Source of the DNA: an uncultured Oscillospiraceae bacterium
GTDB taxonomy: Bacteria > Bacillota > Clostridia > Oscillospirales > Oscillospiraceae
NCBI GenBank assembly: GCA_944385195.1
Contig: CALWWH010000137.1
Location: forward strand, 1-8,945
Direction: 5' to 3'
DNA length: 8,945 nt
Position 1 is the stretch's first letter; the number at the start of each line of letters is the position of its first letter. The translations under genes and the position numbers were made by a program. Under the pieces are notes generated by a model. It had not been told where the DNA came from. It saw only the letters and a list, made by a program, of their open reading frames with translations, and did not search any database. Positions 1-6,201 of this stretch are shown one piece after another.

Positions 1-833
<833 letters not shown>

Positions 834-845
834 TCGAATAAATTT

Positions 846-850
846 GGAGG
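846..850 (+). promoter_or_regulatory. Ribosome binding site that fixes the gnd start
   Basis: GGAGG lies 8 bases before the ATG at 859. This supports that ATG over the in-frame TTG/ATG at 799-804, which lie inside the upstream gene and have no such site. Confidence 0.85.
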
Positions 851-858
851 TAAAAATC

Positions 859-2313
859 ATGCAGCTTTCTGATATCGGCCTGATGGGCCTGGCCGTCATG
901 GGCGAGAATCTCGCCCGCAACATGCTCAGCCACGGTTTCTCCGTCTCTGTCTATAACCGCACCACCTCCGTTGTGGATCACTTTATGCAGACCTACGGCC
1001 AGGGCCAGAAGGTATACGGCGCCCACTCTCTGGAAGACTTCCTGGCCTCCCTGGCCAAGCCCCGCAAGATTCTCATGCTCATCCGCGCCGGGGAGCCTGT
1101 GGACCAGATGATCGACACGCTCATCCCCATGCTCGATCCCGGCGACTGCATCATCGACTGCGGCAACAGCCACTACCCCGACACCATCCGCCGCTGCCAA
1201 AAGGTCGAGCAGGCCGGTCTGCTCTACGTCGGCTCCGGCGTCTCCGGCGGCGGCGAGGGCGCGCTGAAGGGCCCCTCCATGATGCCCGGCGGCTCCCCCG
1301 CAGCCTGGCCCCTCATCCAGCCCATTTTCCAGGCCATCTGCGCCAAAGTAGACGGCGAGCCCTGCTGTGACTGGGTCGGGCAGGGCGGCGCGGGCCATTT
1401 TGTCAAAATGGTCCACAACGGCATCGAGTACGGCGACATGCAGCTCATCTGCGAGGCCTACTTCCTGATGAAAGAATACTTAGGCATGGGTGCGCAGGAG
1501 CAGAGCGAGGTCTTTGCCCGGTGGAACGAGGGCCGTCTGAAGAGCTACCTGATCGAAATCACCGCAGACATCCTCTCCCGGATCGACGACGACAGGACGC
1601 CGCTGGTGGAGAAGATTCTCGACACCGCCGGCCAGAAGGGCACCGGCAAATGGACCACCATCGCCTCCCTGGACGAGGGTATCCCCCTGACACTGATCTC
1701 TGAGGCCGTCTTCAGCCGCTGCCTGTCGGCGATGAAGGACGCCCGCGTGGCCGCTTCCGGCATCCTGGGCAGCCAGATCGTCAAGTTCTCCGGCTCTCAG
1801 GCCGAGAAGGAGGCGTTCCTGGCTGATCTGGAGGCCGCGCTGTACGCCAGCAAGATCGTCTCCTACACCCAGGGCTACAACCTGATGATGAGCGCGGCCA
1901 AGACCTACGGCTGGGATCTGAACTTAGGCGGCATCGCCCTCATGTGGCGCGGCGGCTGCATCATCCGCAGCGTCTTCCTGGGCCAGATCAAGGCCGCCTT
2001 CGACGCTGACCCCAATTTGCCCAGTCTGATGACCGCCCCCTATTTTGCCGACGCGCTGAAGGATGCCGCTGCTGCCTGGCGCCGCGTCTGCGCCGCCGCA
2101 GTGCTGTCCGGCGTTCCGGCTCCCGCGTTCTGCTCCGCCCTGAGCTATTATGACGGCTATCGCTGCCCCCGGCTGCCCGCTAACCTGCTGCAAGCGCAGC
2201 GGGACTACTTCGGCGCCCATACCTACGAGCGCATCGATGCCCCGCGGGGCGAATTCTTCCATACCGACTGGCTGGGCAGCGGCTCCGTCGCCTCGTCCAC
2301 CTACAACGCCTGA
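859..2313 (+). CDS. gnd: 6-phosphogluconate dehydrogenase, decarboxylating
   Basis: Oxidatively decarboxylates 6-phosphogluconate to ribulose 5-phosphate and CO2 in the oxidative pentose phosphate pathway, in the cytosol. The 484-residue product is normal length for the family. The N-terminal Rossmann segment reads DIGLMGLAVMGENLARNM. NR-T near residues 33-35 matches the arginine that favours NADP. The signature GSGVSGGGEGALKGPSMMPGG lies around residues 127-148. The catalytic residues fall at the textbook numbers, Lys183 and Glu190, in HFVKMVHNGIEYGDMQ. The motif DTAGQKGTGKWT and the C-terminal YYDGYRCPRLPANLLQAQRDYFGAHTYER block are also present. No key residue is missing. It sits between the mannonate oxidoreductase and the sugar-acid kinase with short gaps, so all three are probably co-transcribed. 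That is an unusual place for a pentose-phosphate enzyme. Confidence 0.97.
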   Translation: MQLSDIGLMGLAVMGENLARNMLSHGFSVSVYNRTTSVVDHFMQTYGQGQKVYGAHSLEDFLASLAKPRKILMLIRAGEPVDQMIDTLIPMLDPGDCIIDCGNSHYPDTIRRCQKVEQAGLLYVGSGVSGGGEGALKGPSMMPGGSPAAWPLIQPIFQAICAKVDGEPCCDWVGQGGAGHFVKMVHNGIEYGDMQLICEAYFLMKEYLGMGAQEQSEVFARWNEGRLKSYLIEITADILSRIDDDRTPLVEKILDTAGQKGTGKWTTIASLDEGIPLTLISEAVFSRCLSAMKDARVAASGILGSQIVKFSGSQAEKEAFLADLEAALYASKIVSYTQGYNLMMSAAKTYGWDLNLGGIALMWRGGCIIRSVFLGQIKAAFDADPNLPSLMTAPYFADALKDAAAAWRRVCAAAVLSGVPAPAFCSALSYYDGYRCPRLPANLLQAQRDYFGAHTYERIDAPRGEFFHTDWLGSGSVASSTYNA

Positions 2314-2318
2314 GGAGG
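2313..2318 (+). promoter_or_regulatory. Ribosome binding site of the kinase gene, overlapping the gnd stop codon
   Basis: AGGAGG shares its first base with the last base of the gnd TGA stop (2311-2313). Two adjacent ATG codons follow at 2323 and 2326. Spacing is 4 bases to the first and 7 to the second, so the second ATG (product MKKYAIV) is the better-spaced start. Overlap of the site with the stop points to translational coupling. Confidence 0.7.
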
Positions 2319-2322
2319 CTCG

Positions 2323-3384
2323 ATGATGAAAAAATACGCAATCGTGTGCCCCACCAGCATGGGCGTCCGCATTACGCCGGATGACCGCCAGCCGGTGCAG
2401 ATGGCCAACCGCTTCACCCTCTACTCCACCAGCGCCGAGACCAATGTCCTCAACGTGGCCGCCTCTCTGGGCCTGCCGGTCAAGTGCCTGACCGCTTTCG
2501 TCGAGGGCAGCCCCATCGCCTCCTTTATCAAAAGTCAGCTCCGCGCCCGGGGCATCGCGTTTGAAGGCCCGGAGATCACCCCCGACGGCCCCTGGGGCGT
2601 TCGCCATCAGTTCAACATCGCCGACAGCGGCTTTGGCGCCCGAGGCGCCCGCGTCTACAACGACCGCGCCGGGGAAGTCGGTCGCCTCCTCTGCGAGGAA
2701 TTCTATGACTTAGAGCGCCTATTTGGCTCCGAGGGCGTCGAGATTCTGCACCTGTCCGGTCTGATTGCCGCTCTGTCCCCCTCCACCGCGCAGCTGTGCG
2801 TGGCCATGGCCCGCACCGCCGCCAAATACGGCACAAAGGTCAGCTTTGACCTGAACTTCCGCGCCTCGTTCTGGAAGGGCCGCGAGACAGAGCTCCGGGC
2901 CGCTTTCCACGAGATTGCCTCTCTGGCCGATATCCTCATCGGCAACGAGGAGGACTTCCAGCTGGCCCTGGGCATCGAGGGCCCCGAGGCCGGCGGCACC
3001 GGCCTACAGGGCAAAATTGACGGTTTCAAGGGCCTCATGGACCGTGTGGCCGCGGCCTATCCCCACGCCAGCGTCTATGCCACCACCCTGCGCGAGGTGG
3101 TGGACGCCAACACCAACCTCTGGGGCGCAATCCTGCGCGCCGTGGACGGCTGGCACATCGTCCGGCCGCGGCCCATCTCTGTCCTGGACCGCATCGGTGG
3201 GGGTGATGGCTCTGTCGGCGGCATGCTCTACGGCATTCTGAGGGCCTGGGAGCCGGAGAAATGGGTCCAGTTTGGCTGGGCCACCGGCGCACTGGCCTGC
3301 ACGCTCCTTACCGACTACGCTGCCCCGGTGGATGAGGCTCAGGTCTGGGCCATCTACGATGGCAACGCCCGCGTGGTGCGCTGA
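2323..3384 (+). CDS. kdgK: PfkB-family sugar-acid kinase, probable 2-keto-3-deoxygluconate kinase
   Basis: Probably phosphorylates 2-keto-3-deoxygluconate to KDPG with ATP, after the mannonate oxidoreductase step and mannonate dehydratase (not in the window). The product is 353 residues, or 352 from the second ATG, within the ribokinase/PfkB range. Visible landmarks are an N-terminal sugar-binding segment SAETNVLNVAASLGLPVK; VYNDRAGEVGRLL, which resembles the YDRA substrate segment of KDG kinases; SFDLNFRASFWKGRE; and ILIGNEEDFQLALGIEG. The phosphate-binding/catalytic motif DRIGGGDGSVGGMLYGIL carries the presumed catalytic base Asp295. GGGD replaces the usual GAGD, and the glycine pair expected near the N-terminal substrate site is replaced by TSAE. 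I associate the GGGD form with clostridial homologues, so it need not mean loss of activity. The exact substrate is inferred from context; another aldonate or keto sugar is possible. Confidence 0.8.
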   Translation: MMKKYAIVCPTSMGVRITPDDRQPVQMANRFTLYSTSAETNVLNVAASLGLPVKCLTAFVEGSPIASFIKSQLRARGIAFEGPEITPDGPWGVRHQFNIADSGFGARGARVYNDRAGEVGRLLCEEFYDLERLFGSEGVEILHLSGLIAALSPSTAQLCVAMARTAAKYGTKVSFDLNFRASFWKGRETELRAAFHEIASLADILIGNEEDFQLALGIEGPEAGGTGLQGKIDGFKGLMDRVAAAYPHASVYATTLREVVDANTNLWGAILRAVDGWHIVRPRPISVLDRIGGGDGSVGGMLYGILRAWEPEKWVQFGWATGALACTLLTDYAAPVDEAQVWAIYDGNARVVR

Positions 3385-3405
3385 GTCAGTCCCCAAATCG
3401 CTTTG

Positions 3406-3453
3406 AGAACCCTCGCTGCCTGTTCTATCTCAAGAACAGGCAGCGAGGGTTCT
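3406..3453 (+). terminator. Intrinsic terminator of the uxuB-gnd-kdgK operon
   Basis: A perfect 20-bp inverted repeat (arms 3406-3425 and 3434-3453) with an 8-base loop, 21 bases after the kinase stop. The right arm runs into a T-rich tail (TTCTTTGTAT). No T-run follows on the minus strand, so it is read as a plus-strand terminator. The U-tract is modest but the stem is very stable. Confidence 0.85.
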
Positions 3454-3494
3454 TTGTATCTGCCCTGCTGCAAAGTCGGCAGCATCCAGCCCAT

Positions 3495-3527
3495 AAAAAA
3501 GGCCCCGCACCGGAATGGTGCGGGGCC
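3495..3527 (-). terminator. Intrinsic terminator of the permease operon
   Basis: An 11-bp GC-rich perfect stem (3501-3511 with 3517-3527) and a 5-base loop. On the minus strand it is followed by six T residues (3500-3495). It lies 22 bases beyond the stop codon of the second permease and faces the plus-strand terminator across about 40 bases, so each operon is shielded from the other. Confidence 0.93.
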
Positions 3528-3549
3528 ACAAATTCACATGAGAGGGGGA

Positions 3550-4443
3550 TTAGCCCTTCAGAGAACCGACCATCATGCCCTTGGTGAAGTACTTCAGGAT
3601 GAAGGGATAGAAGCAGAAGATCGGCAGAATGGCCACGACGATGGTGCAGTACTCGATCAGATCTTCGTACATGGCAAGCTCTGCATCGTAGTCGACAGAA
3701 GTCTGGTCCTGCTGCGTCAGGATCTCGCGCAGGATCATCTGCAGGGGATACAGGTCACGATCGCGCAGATAAATCAGAGCGTCATAGTAGCTGTTCCACT
3801 TAAACAGAACATACTGCAGCGCCAGAACGGCGACGGTTGCCTTGGCCAGCGGGATCACGATGCGGAACAGAATGACGAGGTTTCCGGCGCCGTCCAGACG
3901 GGCAGACTCTTCCAGAGAGTCCGGCAGGCCCTGAATGGCGGTACGGATGATAACCAAGCTCATGACGTTTACTGCGCCTGGGATAACCATGACCCAGCGG
4001 GTATCGAGCATATGCAGCTCCTTGATCACCAGGTAAGTAGGAATCAGGCCGCCGTTAAAGAACATGGTGATGGTCAGCATCAGCATGACATATTTTTTGA
4101 GCATCATGCCGCGGCGGGAGAGAACGAAGCCGCCCATGGTGCACAGGATGGTGGAGATGCAGCCGCCGACCGCGCAGTAGAAGATGGTGTTGGCATAGCC
4201 CATCAGCAGGGAGTTGTTGCCGAACACGCTCTTGTAGCCGTAGTAAGTAATGGGATGCTCCGGGCCATCAGACAGGGGCCACAGAACGACGCCAGAGTGC
4301 TTTGCCAGGCAGGTCGGGTCAGAGAAAGAAGACATGATGACGTGCCAGACAGGCAGCAGACAGATGATGCCGAACGCAAGAAGGAGCAACGCATTGATGA
4401 CTTCAAACACGTAACGGCTGGGAGTTTTAATTTGAAAATTCAT
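3550..4443 (-). CDS. Carbohydrate ABC transporter permease, LplC/YtcP type
   Basis: Integral membrane subunit of a CUT1-family sugar importer, pairing with the permease upstream to form the channel. The product is 297 residues, normal for the family, with about six hydrophobic segments, starting with residues about 16-36. The ATPase-docking EAA loop is at about residues 178-198 (EESARLDGAGNLVILFRIVIPL). Family hallmarks are MFFNGGLIPTYLVIKELHMLDTRWVMVIPG (about 127-156) and the C-terminal YPFILKYFTKGMMVGSLKG. The ATG at 4441-4443 is 18 bases after the stop of the first permease; that gap is purine-rich (GGAAGG further up, GAGGA directly next to the ATG), so its ribosome binding site is not ideally spaced. 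It is the last gene of its operon. By family analogy the substrate is an oligosaccharide, possibly pectin-derived, but the sequence does not fix it. Confidence 0.93.
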   Translation of the reverse strand: MNFQIKTPSRYVFEVINALLLLAFGIICLLPVWHVIMSSFSDPTCLAKHSGVVLWPLSDGPEHPITYYGYKSVFGNNSLLMGYANTIFYCAVGGCISTILCTMGGFVLSRRGMMLKKYVMLMLTITMFFNGGLIPTYLVIKELHMLDTRWVMVIPGAVNVMSLVIIRTAIQGLPDSLEESARLDGAGNLVILFRIVIPLAKATVAVLALQYVLFKWNSYYDALIYLRDRDLYPLQMILREILTQQDQTSVDYDAELAMYEDLIEYCTIVVAILPIFCFYPFILKYFTKGMMVGSLKG

Positions 4444-4461
4444 TCCTCAGACCATCCTTCC

Positions 4462-5376
4462 TTAGAACAGACTGGTATCGCCGATCTTTCTGGAGACGCC
4501 GTTAGACACGACCAGAAGAATCATACCAATGACGGAGTTAAATAGACCCACAGCGGCAGAGTAGCCGTAGTCCTGCTCGATGAGGCCCTTTCTGTAGACG
4601 AAGGTACCGATAACGTCGGCAACTTCATAGGTCAGGGGGGTGTACAGCAGCAGGATCTTGTCGCTGTTGGCGGCCAGCAGGCTGCCGATACGCATGATCA
4701 GCATGATGGTGATGGTGGGAGCAATGCCGGGCAAGGTGACGTGCCATGCCTGCTTCCAACGGTTCGCACCGTCGATGGTGGCGGCCTCATAGAGCTCCTG
4801 GTTGATACCGGACAGGGTTGCCAGGTACAGGATGGAGCCGAAGCCTGTGCCTTGCCATAGATCCGATAGAACCATAATCGGTCGGAAATACGGTGAAATT
4901 GTCAGCAGGTTCTTGGCCTCGTCCAGAACGCCGATCTTAACGAGCAGCTGGGTGATCAGGCCCTTGGTCGCCACAAAGTCGATGATGATACCGCAGATAA
5001 CGACGGTAGAGATGAAGTTCGGCATGTAGCTGACGACCTGGATGCACTTTCTAAACCAATCCTGCTCGACCTCGTTGAGCATCAGAGCGAAGATGATGGG
5101 CATCGGGAAGCCAATGATCAGAGAGAGCATGGACAGGATCAGGGTGTTCTTAAGGACACGAACGAAGTAGACAGAGGTAAAGAAGCTGATGAAGTGCTTC
5201 AGACCGACCCACTCGCTGAAGAAAACGCCGTTCTTCGGAGTGAAACGTTCGAACGCTAAGACGATGCCGCCCATGGGGAGGTAGTTGAAAATGAACAAGA
5301 ACAGGACGATGGGAAGGATCAGGACATATAGACCCTTATTCATACGGATGTCTCGTTTCAATTCAATCCAACGCAT
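4462..5376 (-). CDS. Carbohydrate ABC transporter permease, LplB/YteP type
   Basis: First membrane subunit of the same CUT1-type importer. From the ATG at 5374-5376 it is 304 residues, the usual size. A basic N-terminus (MRWIELKRDIRMNKG) leads straight into the first membrane segment (about 16-40), matching the normal layout of this family. The block GTGFGSILYLATLSGINQELYEAATIDGANRW (about 177-207) contains the EAA loop, which ends in TLPGI near residue 218. The C-terminus NGVSRKIGDTSLF is typical. AAGGAG (5385-5390) sits 8 bases before the ATG, which decides the start. The frame stays open upstream to another ATG at 5605-5607 with its own good ribosome binding site, giving a possible 381-residue form. 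I favour the shorter one because family members lack such an extension and the extra residues look unstructured. No solute-binding protein or ATPase gene is adjacent. Confidence 0.93.
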   Translation of the reverse strand: MRWIELKRDIRMNKGLYVLILPIVLFLFIFNYLPMGGIVLAFERFTPKNGVFFSEWVGLKHFISFFTSVYFVRVLKNTLILSMLSLIIGFPMPIIFALMLNEVEQDWFRKCIQVVSYMPNFISTVVICGIIIDFVATKGLITQLLVKIGVLDEAKNLLTISPYFRPIMVLSDLWQGTGFGSILYLATLSGINQELYEAATIDGANRWKQAWHVTLPGIAPTITIMLIMRIGSLLAANSDKILLLYTPLTYEVADVIGTFVYRKGLIEQDYGYSAAVGLFNSVIGMILLVVSNGVSRKIGDTSLF

Positions 5377-5384
5377 ACGAATTT

Positions 5385-5390
5385 CTCCTT
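5385..5390 (-). promoter_or_regulatory. Ribosome binding site for the LplB-type permease (short form)
   Basis: AAGGAG on the minus strand, 8 bases upstream of the ATG at 5376. It supports the 304-residue form. Confidence 0.8.
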
Positions 5391-5436
5391 TACTAAGTTT
5401 GCAGCTGCGGCCGAAGTTTCCCACGACCGTTTTGGG

Positions 5437-5498
5437 ACTGGAGTGGAACGCCTCGACGAAAAGCTTCGTCAAATCACCGAAAACAGCCAGTCGTTCCA
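5437..5498 (-). ncRNA. Candidate pseudoknot or two-state RNA switch within the leader
   Basis: On the minus strand TGGAACG (5498-5492) is complementary to CGTTCCA (5450-5444), and the directly following ACTGG (5491-5487) is complementary to CCAGT (5441-5437). The four arms occur in the order 1-2-1'-2', so the helices either form an H-type pseudoknot or exclude each other. Between them sits a 6-bp hairpin (GACGAA/TTCGTC, 5470-5455). The pairings are read directly from the bases; that the RNA folds this way is inference. Confidence 0.4.
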
Positions 5499-5631
5499 TC
5501 TGATTTTGAAAACTAAAAACTGGGGTGCTAGTCGCTCCAGCTTTGCGCAGCCAAATCCAGACAGCGCTCGGGGCTGAGACGGCTTTGATATCATTTCGTC
5601 CGGGCATGCACTCCTTTCCCTGTCAGATCTT

Positions 5632-5665
5632 GGCGGCAGAAGTGATGGATGGCACGGCTGCCGCC
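5632..5665 (-). repeat. 8-bp inverted repeat (hairpin) in the leader
   Basis: GGCGGCAG (5665-5658) pairs with CTGCCGCC (5639-5632) across an 18-base loop in the minus-strand transcript. It lacks a T-tail, so it is not an obvious terminator. It lies about 25 bases before the alternative upstream ATG at 5607. Confidence 0.5.
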
Positions 5666-5742
5666 TCGCTCTAACGGTTTTTGGCGACTGTGCCCACGGG
5701 GGTATGCCTCCGCCCGACGCAGCTATCGCCTTGGTTGTTATG

Positions 5743-5770
5743 ATTATAGCACATTTTGTGCAATTTACAA
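5743..5770 (-). promoter_or_regulatory. Promoter of the permease operon (extended -10, sigma-A type)
   Basis: On the minus strand a perfect TATAAT (5748-5743) is preceded by TGC, giving an extended -10. A TTGTAA -35-like hexamer (5770-5765; 4 of 6 consensus matches) lies 16 bases upstream. Transcription should begin near 5736. No other candidate of this quality is visible before the first permease. Confidence 0.8.
5749..5761. promoter_or_regulatory. Palindromic operator candidate in the promoter spacer
   Basis: GCACATTTTGTGC is a perfect dyad (GCACA-TTT-TGTGC) filling the space between the -35 and -10 elements. A repressor bound there would block RNA polymerase. The regulator is not in the window and I cannot name it; the dyad is short enough that chance is possible. 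Confidence 0.4.
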
Positions 5771-6144
5771 GCAACTTTTCGGTTCTGAACACAATTTTTT
5801 TGTGCAGTCCTCCATCTGCCTATACAGATTCACCAAAGGCAAGACTGTTACATCATTATTTCTTGGTATCTCCGGCGTCAAAAAAGTGTCCCTTCTCAGG
5901 GTTTTTTGTGTGTATTTCGCTAATTATGACCTTTTTCGTTTTATTTCTCCACCATTGTCAGAACGCTATTCGTCATTTTGTTCTTAAATTCTTCATCTTT
6001 TTTTTAGTTAATCCCTGAAATCCGGCCGCAGAAAGTAACAAAATTTAACCGCAAAAATCGAACTTTTTTTGATTTTTATTCTACGGCGGACTATCATCGC
6101 CCCAAATTCGCCCTTTCCGGGCCGAAATTCCGCCGCAAACGAAC
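5771..6144. other. AT-rich intergenic region without a recognisable gene
   Basis: About 375 bases between the permease promoter and the argS terminator, markedly richer in A and T than the flanking coding DNA, with several runs of 6-8 T. Short open frames here (for example 5649-5987 and 5704-6018, plus strand) lack ribosome binding sites and protein-like composition. Small dyads occur (CACAA-N5-TTGTG at 5790-5804; CCCT-TCTC-AGGG followed by six T at 5890-5907; AAAAATC/GATTTTT at 6053-6077). The region most likely serves as upstream regulatory DNA and spacer; nothing more definite is visible. Confidence 0.6.
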
Positions 6145-6178
6145 CCTGCCGCCGCCAGGGAATTCCGGCGGCGGCAGG
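6145..6178 (-). terminator. Probable terminator downstream of argS
   Basis: A perfect 12-bp GC-rich inverted repeat (6145-6156 with 6167-6178) and a 10-base loop, 23 bases past the argS stop. The tail on the minus strand is only weakly T-rich (GTTCGTTTGC), so termination may be imperfect or helped by a factor. On the plus strand the tail is TGCTTTTC, but no plus-strand gene precedes it. Confidence 0.7.
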
Positions 6179-6201
6179 TGCTTTTCGGTCAGTATGCGGG
6201 C

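Larger units (their letters stand above)
5377..5736 (-). promoter_or_regulatory. Long, apparently structured 5' leader of the permease operon
   Basis: From the inferred transcript start near 5736 to the permease ATG is about 360 nt without a recognised gene. On the minus strand it contains an 8-bp hairpin (5658-5665 with 5632-5639), a 5-bp long-range helix near the 5' end (5726-5730 with 5683-5687), a 6-bp hairpin with a 4-base loop (5465-5470 with 5455-5460), and interleaved pairings described separately. The GC content of its first half contrasts with the AT-rich DNA just upstream of the promoter. I could not match it to a riboswitch class I know (SAM, cobalamin, ZTP, fluoride, guanidine, T-box). 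It may be a regulatory leader, an RNA gene, or partly the coding sequence of an N-terminal extension of the permease. Confidence 0.5.

Noticed and set aside
3403..4545. Long plus-strand open frame (380 codons) opposite the second permease
   Set aside because: It is antisense to a clear LplC-type permease, is rich in Q/H/D without a family resemblance, and has no ribosome binding site. It mirrors the codon pattern of the real gene.
5377..5736. Known riboswitch or stable RNA (T-box, SAM, ZTP, fluoride, RNase P, tmRNA, SRP RNA)
   Set aside because: Conserved core sequences of these classes that I can recall were not found in the leader.
5890..5907. Hairpin CCCT-TCTC-AGGG followed by six T (plus strand)
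   Set aside because: The stem is only 4 bp and no plus-strand gene precedes it. It could end a small RNA, but nothing else supports one.
5469..6018. Short open frames around the leader and AT-rich region (5469-5792 minus; 5649-5987 and 5704-6018 plus)
   Set aside because: No ribosome binding sites, no resemblance to protein families, and they run across the promoter.
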